From Reticulitermes lucifugus (Eukaryota; Arthropoda; Insecta; Blattodea; Rhinotermitidae), in the NCBI GenBank assembly GCA_026260175.1, contig JAKCWW010000231.1:5247-69246 (forward strand): 64,000 nt of DNA, given 5' to 3'. The position numbers and the translations under genes were made by a program. Shown piece after piece: positions 1 through 10,413 of this stretch. Within the stretch, counting starts at the first letter, position 1, and each line of letters opens with the position of its first letter. Under the pieces are notes generated by a model, which was given only the letters and a program-made list of their open reading frames with translations, did not search any database and was not told where the DNA came from.

Positions 1-63
1 ACGATCCCAGTAAGCGAGCGGCCGCAGACCCACGCCTTAGACCGCACGGCCATTGGGATCGGC
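1..63 (-). mobile_element. SINE family A, 5' tRNA-like head, cut by window edge
   Basis: Read on the minus strand, this is the tRNA-related head of the SINE that recurs at 46.3 and 56.8 kb. It starts GCCGATCCCA and contains GGCCGTGCGGTCTAAGGCG, which resembles the D-arm/A-box of leucine- or serine-type tRNAs. The match runs to base 63 and is lost near base 9, almost exactly where the other two copies enter assembly gaps. The rest of the element would lie upstream of the window, so no duplication can be checked. Confidence 0.8.
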
Positions 64-2089
64 GTCATTCTTTAATAAAACTTAGAAGAGCGGTCATTGA
101 AAAGTTTATATTCTGCCCTTAGGTAGTTGACTCCTTTTCGTCGTAAAATTTTGTGATTTTATTGTTATATCTTTATACTTCTCGCATTCTTTCATGCTTC
201 GTATCTCTTTCATTCTCTCAAAATCTCTTATTTATCATTTTTTTCCCATATTTTTTTTCGTAAATTTTATCTCTTAATTTTCTTTCTCTTTTATCCGCTG
301 CCGTCCTTCTTACTGCATATAATTTATTTACATTTGCTTCCCTTTTATACACCCACATTTATAAGTCTTTTTATTTGATTTGCCGGTTATCCATCTTATT
401 TTTTACCTCTGTTCTTCTGACGCGTATGCTCTTCCTACTATTGTTTCGACTTCTCGTTTTTTTACTGTTATTTACTCGCACTCTACTAAGCAGAATATTT
501 ATCTTAACAATTTTAAAACTCCTTCATAATTCTTTCCTCCGCAATTTTCTATTTAATTTTCACGACCCTTTCCCTCGTCCCTTGCCTCTCATTTTGTTTT
601 CTCTTATTTATCTCTCTGTTCCTTCTGTCTGCTAACAACAGCTTCCTTCTTGTAGCCGCATTTGTTGCTTGTCCTGTCTGACGTTGAACAATTAATGCAA
701 TTGGTGGGTTATTCGTTAGCAGCTTCCATTTTGCACGTCCTTACTGCTTCACGATGGATCTAATGGCGCACTGCGGCAGCCACGAGATACACGAGATGAC
801 TGTCACGAAGTGAAGAAAACAAATAACCGGCGCCTGCTGCCTGGCCGCACTTCACTGTGTTTATTGCCTTGCTACTCGCGCAACTGCAAACAGAACATTG
901 GTTATTACACCGCTGTTAACCTGGCGCACTCGCTTCCAGTTTCCTTGCTGGAAAACTTTATATAAACAGGAGAAAATTCGTCAGCTTCTAATGGCGTCCT
1001 CCAAGTACCCGAGGTTTCTTCCTGTGTTACATTATCGATGAGGCGAATTTTAATCGTCAGTTACATGATTTTATTTATACACTACCATAATTCCCGTTAA
1101 AAATTCAACGAAAAATTTCTAAATTACTCCCATGAGCACTGAAAACGAACGGCAGCTTCCCCACTTCACCGACGAATGTATCCAAACCAACATGAAAGTC
1201 CGTTCCCTCACTGTTCGTTGCCATCTACCTTCAGCGCTCACTCAGACAGTACACATGGTTTGCAGTTACAACACTGTTTAATTATGACATGAATTTTCAA
1301 AGGCCGACGAATAGGCGAAGCAGATATAAAGGTGTTTAATGACTTTTTAAACCTTGCGCAAGTACACTTACATCTATAGACACAAACAGCGACGTCTTCA
1401 ATATTTGCGAAGTCCAGCCTTCTATTACGAGTCTCTTGTACCTTGATCTAACTGAAACATGGTATATAATTTTTATTCTTGGGGCAGGTTGAGAGTATCT
1501 CGGTATACTTTCTGGTGCAGCTAATGGGCCTATTGTACTAGTCCCGGATGACAGACGAATGAAAATGGGGAATTAGTGGAATGATAATTGACAGGAGAGA
1601 AACGAAGATAACCGAAGTACTCTGAAATAAATTATTCCATTGTTAATTTGTAAGACATCAATTCCACATAGAATGCTCTGGGATCAAAGCCGAACCTCCA
1701 TAACTTTTAACACTTGAATAACTCGCAGCAAGGATACACATAGAGACGTTTTTACTTCGTAGTAAATAAATTTTCTGCATAATTAAGAATGTGATATGAC
1801 AAATATTTTACTGTGTATTATTTTGTTATTTTATTGTCCACTGCGGTGGCAACTCATTATGCTCGTTCGATACATTGAGCCGTTGCTAAGAAACCGTCAT
1901 TGAGTGATGAGGCTGCTGTAAAGGAGAGGTTATCGTTAATGATAACAGCTTAAATGTATAGCCGAATGTGGTGCCGAGTGCAATGTTTGCCCTTTCCGTT
2001 CCTGCTACTAAGGATGAATTCTGATTTCTCTGCTGACAAATTTCTTTCAGCCATTTTCATGAAGGCAATATGTTTGTATTATCTCCATT
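64..2089. other. No gene seen; pyrimidine-rich tract at about 180-640
   Basis: The plus strand at roughly 180-640 is strongly T/C-rich (repeated ctttct and tttat words) and gives a long meaningless hydrophobic reading frame (375-635). The block at 770-870 is a little more GC-rich but has no convincing exon borders. No conserved protein, RNA gene or element ends were recognised in this span. Confidence 0.6.
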
Positions 2090-2381
2090 AAATTATGAAA
2101 CAAAAAAGGTAAAGCTAACCCATTACAGGCCTGGACAGGCCCTGAGTGTTTCAGGAGGTTAAGGCTCCCAGATTTCAAGACAATTAGCACATGGAGGTGA
2201 TAAGGTTGTCAGCCCTACGCACCGGCCTCATTTACCCCTCATGAAATATGCCTGGTACTGATGTCTGTTAGAGGCTGAGTCGATCCCAGGGCCATAGTGC
2301 GGCCGGAAGGATTATGACACGATCGGCTTTAGCGCAGTGTCTCAACCAACTGCGCCACCGCGTGCCCCCAAATTATGAAAC
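2090..2381 (-). mobile_element. SINE family D, full-length, 12-bp target-site duplication
   Basis: The insertion is bounded by a perfect 12-bp direct repeat, AAATTATGAAAC, at 2090-2101 and 2370-2381. Read on the minus strand, the inserted body begins near 2369 with a tRNA-like A box (GGTGGCGCAGTTGGTTGAG) and then a B-box-like GGGATCGACTC near 2280. It ends at 2102-2125 with TAATGGGTTAGCTTTACCTTTTTT (only its last 12-15 bases matter for the tail match). The order head, body and short pyrimidine tail, with a duplication, is diagnostic of a retroposed SINE. The tail resembles that of family B. Confidence 0.9.
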
Positions 2382-2647
2382 TAATACGATTAAATATGCT
2401 TCATGTTCGGATATATGTAACTCCAATTGTCAGTGATATCTATTCTGAGTGCTGGCCCTGAGGGTTCGTCTTGACAAGTATGTACTTCTGTGGTGAAGGA
2501 TGTGTGTCTAACCGTGCCCTGTCTTTAACAGTACCTCTGAAGTTCTGTTATACCTTTTTAATATAATTTGAAATTATTTCAATGCTTGGCTATTTTAAGG
2601 AAGTGGTGGTACGTTCTATCTTTCATTTGCACGTACCTGTATCCATT

Positions 2648-2863
2648 ATTTCGCCCCGTTGGGGGCGACATCTTTCGGAACCATCCAGACCGGCCCCGAG
2701 GCCCACCCGGCCTTCTGTGTAATGGGTACCGGGTCTCCTTCCCGGGGGTAAAGCAGCCGATACGTGGTGTTGGCTAGCCACCCCTCCTAGCGCCGAGGGC
2801 GAGTATGGGTATATCTACACATTTACCTCCCCTCTGTGCCTGCTTGGCATGTAACGGGACATT
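2648..2863 (+). mobile_element. SINE family B, 5'-truncated body
   Basis: This block shares a colinear GC-rich body with the copies at 2931, 45774, 51885 and 53066. The order is a GGGGCGA block, a CAGACC..CCC..GAGGCC block, AATGGGTACCGGGTCTC, CCCGGGGGTAAAGC, CACCCCTCCTAGCGCCGAG, and a tail GGCATGTAACGGGACA. The tRNA-like head with A and B boxes is missing. Diverged by point changes; no clear duplication was found. Confidence 0.75.
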
Positions 2864-2930
2864 TGTAATTATGGAATATTCTGGGTATTAGTTATGATAA
2901 TAGAGACATATTTTATGTCCTACTTACATA

Positions 2931-3155
2931 CGGTCCGCGGATCGAATCCTGGTAGGGGCGAGGTTTTTCGCAACCGTCCAGACGAACCCTGAGGCCTTCC
3001 CAGCCTCCTGTACAATGGGGACCGGGTCTCTGCCCCGGGGATAAAGCGGCTGGAGTGTGGCGTTGACCACCCACCCGCATCTAGCATTGTGATTAAAGAA
3101 AGAGTAGAGCTATACCTCTATTCCCCCTCTGGGCAATCCAGATTGTATTTAAATA
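2931..3155 (+). mobile_element. SINE family B, second tandem copy
   Basis: A second family-B body lies about 70 bp downstream of the first, in the same orientation. It retains the B-box region (GGATCGAATCCTGG at about 2939), then GGGGCGAGG, ACAATGGGGACCGGGTC, CCCCGGGGATAAAGCGGC and GAGTAGAGCTATACCTCTA. The A-box head is absent. Both copies are independently truncated at their 5' ends, so this may be two insertions rather than a duplication. Confidence 0.8.
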
Positions 3156-4500
3156 CACTTCCTACTGACATTCTGTTCAGATATTTACACACTTCCTTTT
3201 GTACGTCTTATTATGTGTCACCATTCCTTAGAAAATTCACGTGAGTACAATTGTTATCATCTTTATTGTTTATTGGTTTTGTTTAATATTTGCTATATGA
3301 CGTGCCGTAATTACACCTACCAAGCAACACGCACCCACACAGGCAAACAGTAAAATACTAGCTTAGAAAATCGTTAAAATTATCTGTCTGTGTAATATTT
3401 GTCCATCCTCAGGTTACTGCCTCTTTCTTAAATTCAAATATTCTCCACGACATTTGGAACCTATTGATGAAAATATTATTTTATCGTGTAGGAATGGTAA
3501 GAGTTTCTTCCCAGTTACTGATAATAGGTGACCATTGCGTTGATAATGCATTGGACAGGAATTTCTCTAAAATAATCTTTCACACATTGGGCTGAGTAAT
3601 TTGGCGTATGATTGAAATCATTTTGACAGGACAACAACAAAATTTCAGAGACATAAACTGCAACTTAAAGAGTCGGGGAGAAATAAAAGAATTTGAACGG
3701 AATCTGAACATAATGTTGCTGTGGGTTTATGTCAACAAATGTCCTACACATTGTACGTCACAACAGTAATGCAATTTCTTCTCGCCTATCATACAGAAGA
3801 GAACAGAGCCTTGTACCCCACCGTTTGCACAACCCATTATACGTGTCTTTTCTACAGTGTTGGTGCGCGGAAGTGGGCAGAAAATTAGCAAAGTGGGTAT
3901 TATTTATTTATTTATTTTATAATTTCGTTATATAAACCTCCATCCCCATATAAAAATATAACAATGTTGAAAAAGTGGTCGGAGTAAAAAAGAAGAAGGA
4001 AGGCTTTTGAGGACCGTGGGGAGAGGGGGGGCGCAACTGATAAGCCTCGCCTCATATTTCAGTAGGCCTTTCAAAGTGAAATATTGCAGCGGTGACGCTG
4101 ATGGTCTATATTTTAGCCCCCACCGAGGATCTCGTTACCGTTAGAGTATCCAGGTTTTCCCTCCCACTTGTGCATGGTAGCTGGGCGGGTCTCCTGGCGG
4201 GATATATAAGCCACATTTCCTCACAGTGATCTAACCTCATGGTGCATGAGGACCTAGTGAGAACGGAAGTAGGACCTTATCACATCCTCGTCCGTTATTT
4301 ATTAAAGGATATTCCAGCGTTTTAGAAGACTCTTCTTGTAATCTGGAAACACTTCCGAAGGGATGCGAAAGACAAGAGGTGTTAAAAATCAAGTCTGTAG
4401 ACTTGGTATGAAGTATTTACAAACTCTTTTGTCTTGGTGCAAGAGGGCCTGTTGACAGCGCATAACAAGATAAACAGTATTTTGTAACGGTGGTGTTCCA
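3156..4500. other. No gene seen; G-rich patch and TATA-like word
   Basis: Mostly AT-rich unique-looking sequence. A G-run lies at about 4018-4032. A TATA-like TATATAAG is at 4203-4210, preceded by GC-rich TGGCGGG; it is described separately. Short frames here show no recognisable protein. Confidence 0.5.
4160..4245 (+). promoter_or_regulatory. Possible TATA-type core promoter (weak)
   Basis: TATATAAG at 4203-4210 sits in a local GC-rich context (GGGCGGG at 4183-4189, GGCGGG at 4196-4201). About 30 bp downstream lies CTCATGG, where an initiator could be. The following ATG at 4239 opens a frame of only 28 codons. No downstream gene is recognised, and such words occur by chance in AT-rich DNA, so this is a weak call. 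It could instead be the internal promoter of an old mobile element. Confidence 0.2.
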
Positions 4501-4512
4501 GCTTACAATGTG

Positions 4513-4585
4513 AAATTTCCCTGATGATAGTGGTGGCTGTCAACAAAACATGTCGGAATATAAAGTTATTTTATAATAAATTTTT
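4513..4585 (+). ncRNA. Hammerhead-ribozyme-like relic (Penelope-type)
   Basis: The core is seen as TTCC (4517-4520), CTGATGA (4521-4527), a 17-nt insert, AAAAC (4545-4549; consensus GAAAC), AT, GTC (4552-4554), then GGAA (4555-4558). TTCC and GGAA pair as stem I directly flanking the core, and GTC is the canonical cleavage triplet. Stem II is poorly formed and GAAAC has lost its G, so activity is unlikely. The layout (very short stem III, A/T-rich 3' flank) is that described for hammerheads in Penelope-like elements. Confidence 0.55.
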
Positions 4586-7247
4586 GAAAATCATTAAATA
4601 TATGGTGCACATTGTTGGTAATTTTTAGACAGTAACTTAATAATAAAATGTACGGTGTAAATAACAATGTGAAATAAGCAGGAATTAATTTACGCTTTAA
4701 AACACCCATGTTTTACTCGTACTAGGACATGAAATAAGGGTTGTTTCAGGGTGATTGATATTAGGGTAGTAGAAGTTAGACACACACCTACTATCTTCCT
4801 TTAGTTTTCTGAACCCTGTCTCTTCAAAGAGATGAAATGTTGAATAGAGCAATATCTACGTCCTTTGTCCTGTCTTAAAACTTAAATTGACCATATTTTC
4901 TCTCTTCGGACTTTATTTCCTCGCTGAACACATCAAACACGATAATTCTCACCAATGTTCAGTGTATACGTACATTTTCCGCCTTTCGTACATATACCCA
5001 GCTCAGCTCTTCAGAAACAAAACAGTGGATTCAGAGAACAATGGAGCATACTTAAACGGGTAGGAACAAAACAAAACTCTTAAAAAGTAAACTCCCCTTC
5101 CGTATTGTAAAAAGAGTAGATAAGTGTTCTAGTCTGTCATTTCCCAGCAATTGTATAAATAGGTTCTTTTCCCAGTGTTGTTTTACGAGAGAAATTATAG
5201 GAGCAGGGACCAAATTAACTGCTGTTTAATATGAAACTCTGCGTTATATTAAACGGACTAACAAACAGTAGTCATAGAAGCACAACTGTCACCAACATTG
5301 CCATTATCATCGTCTTCGTCGCCATCATTATCATCACTATAAACGTGACAATGCATTTTTTCCTATTATGATTCTTGATGCACAAAGTCTTGTGGCATCT
5401 TTACTGTTCTGTTATGTCGACTGGCACAATTACGGTATTACTTCTTCCAAATTTCCACAGTGCTTTAATTTCTTATTAAGATTTGTGTGTCTATTCTTTA
5501 TAGCGTAGGTTTTATCCATAGCCTTGCTTAATGAACTGGAATTTAGAGTTTTCTACGAGTTTCCTTGCCTATATTAGACGTGAATATAATTTAGGCCCTT
5601 GATGTATTTGTCATTTGTCAGTAGTGGGGTTTCTGTGTTTAATGGATATATTTACTGACTCCTAACGTTAACACGTTAATAAGGCTGTAAGCAGTTGAAG
5701 AAAAACACGTGCTTTTAAACTCTGCTCTACACATCTCGTTGTGACACTGTATATAAAAGGAAAATACAAGAATTGACAATCACCTATTATCTGCATAATG
5801 TTTTCGTCCGAAGACACAATTCGATATTTAGGCGGAAACATAGTCTGAAGCAAATTGAAGGAACCCTTCCAAAAGAATATTTTGCCCTACCTAAAAAAGT
5901 CGGTATGTTGTGTAACTTAGCCGACGGAAATTGAAACTTATTTAGATCTAAAATGTGGAGGATAGAAATTAAAATACATTGTTTTTAAAATAGGAGTATT
6001 ATTTAAAACACTTGTTTACATTTAACAACAGGTTATATCATGTTTCGGTAAGAATTGAATTGAAACCATTAAAAACATCTTTAGGTTTAAACATTTCTGT
6101 AAAATAAAAATATCTCAAACTGATTCATGAATTTTATGTTGTATGTAATAGCCTTAATATATTTTTATAAACACAAGTGTATGACGATGGCCTTGTAAGG
6201 CAGAACATATATGTTATTGTGATAATAAGTAATTGTTAAAAGTGAGTTTTTATGTTCTGTTCTTGTAATTTTACTTTTAAAATACACGTCTTTTACGGAA
6301 CAAGGTTTGGTCACTGCTGTGCTGTGTACAAGACTACAGAGACGGTGTATAAGAATTAAATGTAAAGTTGGCAGCATTTCAGTGCAGCAGGCTTAATTTT
6401 CAAGTGCACCTGACTTCTCATTTTTCGTTTAAAAGTGAACATATTTCTGCCGCTTCTCTTCGCTCTTGAATGCCGTCTGCATCCTCTTGCATTCACAGTG
6501 TCTCCTACATTATACCAGCAGACAGAAGGGCAAAAGTTTCAGCACGGGATTTGACGTTGTTTTGTAAAAGTAAGAAGATTAGGGAAAACAGATTCTTTTA
6601 GTGCGTGCTCACGTATAAATAGAGATGTTGTATACACAGAAAACACCCCTCATTCTTTTCTCTGTTCTTATTGCTTTCTTCTTGAATATTTTACTTCGTA
6701 TTTTCTGTTCTAAAATAAAACTTAAGTAACATTTGCACAAATAGAGCTTTACGCTTTAGGAATCCAGCACCTACTGTTTCAAGAACATATAAAGCTTTAA
6801 ACAGGGGAAATTCTCACTGCACGTCATTTTAGAGTCTTCTTTCTTTTATTTTATTCTCTTCCCACACTCTCACTCACCCTCATTCCTTCAGTGTAATAGA
6901 ACTTGAAAATAAAAATAAAATAAAAAACTCCTTTATTCTAAATAAGGCATTCGCTGTTGGAAGAGCCTAATCGGATATATGGAAATTTTTAATCCATTCC
7001 TTTAGAATTCAACATCTTTACATGTATCAGACATGCATTTGCCTAAAGTTTATTTCAAGAAACTATCTTTGGGTTTCAAGACTTTTGCATTGTAAAGTAG
7101 CAATCGAACTGCGAAGTTTGAGTTGCTCACAGCAGCGTTGCAGGGAATTCAAGCTACTTGTTATCAACACAGATATTATTTTAATAACTCATAATTTGAA
7201 GGTTCATTTCTGCCTGGGTGTGCCTTGTCGAATAGGAAATATTTGTT
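4586..7247. other. No feature recognised
   Basis: AT-rich sequence with only short, unrecognised reading frames. A small cluster of ATC/ATT triplets lies at about 5290-5340. No element ends, tRNA-like heads or coding homology were seen. Confidence 0.6.
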
Positions 7248-7294
7248 GACGTTTAGAAGGAAGTGCCTTTACTTTCGGATTCCTTCTAAACGTC
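7248..7294. repeat. Perfect 15-bp inverted repeat (hairpin)
   Basis: GACGTTTAGAAGGAA (7248-7262) is followed 17 nt later by its exact reverse complement TTCCTTCTAAACGTC (7280-7294). The stem is too short for a canonical pre-miRNA and there is no flanking duplication. It may be the core of a small foldback element or a chance hairpin. Confidence 0.7.
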
Positions 7295-8443
7295 GGTAGC
7301 TGTTTAGTAATCGACACGGCGTAAACATCCCTAACAACTGAAATTTTCAGCAACAGACCTGTGAGACCTCACATCTCGCAACTTACACATTTATAGGGGG
7401 TACTGATTGATAAGTTATGGACGAGAGAAATGAAATTCCTAGGGACTGTTGAAATAAGGGCAGAGGGAACGCTCAGATTCCTACTGCTATATAACTTCAA
7501 TGCCTGAAAATTTATCTTTAACAGAACAATGTTCAGGGTGAGCAGTTGTAAGATATAACTTGTCAGAGAGCAAGCAGTCCGTTTGTATGGTAACTAAACG
7601 TGTCTTACGGTCTTATAGATTGGTGCAGATGCAATATTTAGAATCAGATCTTTTGATTGTAGGTGGATGCAGCTGTAACGTTTACAGAGAGATTGTTCCC
7701 TTGTAGTTTTTGTAGGGCTAGTAACTACCTCTATGGAACTTTCTCAAGTGTCTCAGTCAAATCCCAGGAAAGTTTCTAGGGCCAAAACCACTTTTTCCAC
7801 GACCTTTACGTGATTGCCATACGTGATAATTTTCCTGTCTCTTTCGACGCCACGTAAGTTCTAATTTTGAAATGTCTTTAAGTAAGACAAGAGCTGAGGC
7901 GAAAAAAAGATGGAGCCTTAACTTGAAATAAGTAGTATATATCGTAGTATGTCGTACTTAAGATTGATCTTTTAAAGAGTAAAGTTAATCCGAATTATAT
8001 TTAAAAATTCAGTTTCTACCTGGCTGAGAACACATTGCCTCTCTTACACAGACAGTTACGATAATACCGTGCACTGAAATAGTCACTCTTTATTGTTGAG
8101 TATCATGTAAAAGACATAAATACGCTGCGTGCAAAAAATAAACAGCTCTTTCATGTTAAACTTCGTGGCAGGTGTGGCAAGCACTAGGCCTTAAGAAGTA
8201 AAATGCAAGTAGTATTTTCGGACACCCATGTTATGTGTCTACGAATCTTACCATAAAATGCAAAAGACGCTTGGAAATATCGAATTTCGACTTTTTCATC
8301 TTCTATCCCAGAGTGAGGTCAACATTAAACAGCTTCTCCTGTCTCCCTGACCTTCCGTCGAAGAACGAAGTGCTTAACAGATTTCACAGTTATCGTTAGG
8401 ATGTTTGAAAGAGTAGAATTTGTATACAACTAAAGTGTAATAG
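7295..8443. other. No feature recognised
   Basis: AT-rich sequence. A GAAGATG..CGAAAT arrangement on the minus strand near 8283-8315 recalls the hammerhead-like relics but has no paired stems, so it is not called. Confidence 0.55.
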
Positions 8444-9065
8444 ATGAAGAATTCTCTTTTAGTGGAGTTTTTAATTGGCTTCGTGGAATGTTTGTTAAGA
8501 TTCCTTTCAGAATATTTGCCTTCCTATTTTCTATCAAAAAGGATAAAGACTAAGACGTCCGGAATTATAATTTTGACTATTTTATATGGATGTGAAGCTT
8601 CGTCTCTGACATTAAGAGAATGCAGAGGGTTTTTGAGAAGGGGAGCTGAGGTAGATATTTGGTCCTAAGAAGGAGGTAGTAAGAGGAGGTTGGAGAAATT
8701 GAATAATGAGTTTCATGAATTACATTTCTTACCAATATTATGCTGATTTAGTCAAAGAATATGAGATGAGTGAGGCATGTGGCATGCATGAGAGAGAATA
8801 TAAATGCGTATAGGATTCTGGTTGGAAATCCTGAATAAATGAAACATTTGGAAGACCTAGTCAAGGATGGGAGGACAATATTAGAATTGATGTTAAAACA
8901 AAATGATTATGGATTTAACTAAACAGACAGAGGCAATTGTCGGCCAGTGGTAAACACGGTAATGAACTTCAGGTTCCATAAATTGCTGTATATTTCTTGA
9001 CTAGCTAGGACTGACTGGGTTCTCAAGAAGGCCCACGCTCCTTGAAATAATTAGAAATTTCATTT
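8444..9065 (+). pseudogene. Decayed RTE-type LINE, C-terminal end of the polyprotein
   Basis: Pieces of the conserved C-terminal region of an RTE-type non-LTR retrotransposon are readable in order, broken by stops and frame changes. They are FLSKRIKTKT and LTILYGCEASSLTLRE (about 8520-8620), RLEKLNNEFHELHFLP (about 8680-8735), INAYRILVGNPE in part (about 8795-8840), and GRPSQGWEDNIRIDVK (about 8855-8902). The element ends with a recognisable AATGAACTTCAGGTTCC and TTTCTTGACTAGC near 9000. Known family members read YGCETW...LTLRE, then NAYRVLVGRPEGKRPLGRPRRRWEDNIK. The reverse-transcriptase core is absent. Clearly dead. A second copy of the same 3' region lies antisense at 51.6 kb. Confidence 0.8.
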
Positions 9066-10360
9066 TGCTACATAATGTGAGAGCTTTCTGTTTCAGTTCT
9101 GAACAGAATGAATGTGGCAAAGCAATTCAGAGAAGAGGAACATATTACTTTGTGTCACGTTGTTGGTAGAAACTAGTATTCTGATAAATGTTACAGGTTC
9201 CCACTCTGTTAACTTTTAAACACAAATAAAATTACTGTCAATAACATTTCCTGTTTTGATAGTCTTTTGTCGGTCGAATTTAAATTTCTGTAAACTTTGT
9301 ACAGAGAAGGCTTAAGAGGAGAGTCAACAAATTTGTTTACTGGTAATTGCAGTTTATTCTCTGAGAGGTACATATGTATCCAGAGGAAGCTTTATAGAAT
9401 AGTTTCAAATTAAATAATAAATTATTAGTGTGGGATTATTAACCTCTATTCTTCATTTCTCCTATTTCTATTCTTTTCTTTTTATTATTATTTTTCTTAC
9501 TACATCACCTCGTTTCTGTTTTGTGACATTTCATACACTTTAATCTTTTGCTCCGTAACTACCGTTGAATTTTGTTTCTTTTTATTTTTCACATTGGTCT
9601 TTATTATTGTTTTTCTTTTTGTGTATAATTCTTTATTCCTTTCTAACCGGATCATACCTGTGCCTACAGAGAAAATTTCTGGAGGCGTACAGGCGAGCTG
9701 TAAGTATAACCTGACGCATTATTAACCATATAAATAAATGTATTAGAGTGTCCAGCGTCAGCTTCGGCCGCTCTAATTCTTGTGAATATTCGAGGGAGTC
9801 GGATATTCTTCATTATATAATTACGTACCTTATTAGTTCTTCAATGAACACTGTCATGAGATGAAGAGATATTTAAAAAAGCAAAATGGTTAGGAATGCA
9901 GAAGCCATCAATATATTTTAAACGCCTTTGACAAAAATCTAGGAAAACACTTTCACTAAATTGGAGCTCTCAAATTCTGCGCTGTCGAGATGGAAGCTTC
10001 TTACCTGAATACTACGCAAACTTTCTAGAGCTAAAAACACATATAGGACTTAGGATAAGGTTTGATAATACCACCCCTTACAGATAAACATTTACACCAA
10101 TAATTGTAACTGGATAGTGGCAGCATGGAAACGGGGGTACTTCCACCCCCCCCCCTCGGGGATGAGAAATTTTAATGCTGGTTACTTTTTAATATAGCTT
10201 GCTCAGCCTGCTGCATTCATGTACTTTACCACAAGAAGCAACATGTTTGTCATAAGGAAACCAAATTCACATACTACAAATTTCTAAGATACTTAAAAAA
10301 ATTCCTTACTCTTGAAAGTGTGGCCTTCTGAGTCGTCAAATCACGAGGCCCCTTTAGGTA
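9066..10360. other. No gene; pyrimidine-rich tract and poly-C run
   Basis: The plus strand at about 9440-9650 is T/C-rich (TTTCTATTCTTTTC-like words). A run of ten or more C lies at about 10146-10156. Otherwise AT-rich without recognisable features. Confidence 0.6.
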
Positions 10361-10413
10361 ATTACCAACGTTTCGGAAAAACCTTCTCTTTTCATCTTCT
10401 GAGTATGAGATAT
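10361..10413 (-). ncRNA. Hammerhead-like relic, GAAGATG subtype
   Basis: On the minus strand the order is AGAAGATG, AAAAG, a short loop, TTTTTC, CGAAAC, GTTGG. GAAAA and TTTTTC can pair as stem II, and CGAAACGTTGG matches the 3' core plus a GTT cleavage-type triplet. The 5' core is degenerate (CAGAAGA instead of CTGAAGA) and stem I is poor. GAAGATG...CGAAACGTTGG is a recurrent arthropod repeat pattern, which I read as a Penelope-type hammerhead relic. Confidence 0.45.

Noticed and set aside
8283-8320. GAAGATG...CGAAATTCG on the minus strand as another hammerhead relic
   Set aside because: No stem II or stem I pairing could be found.
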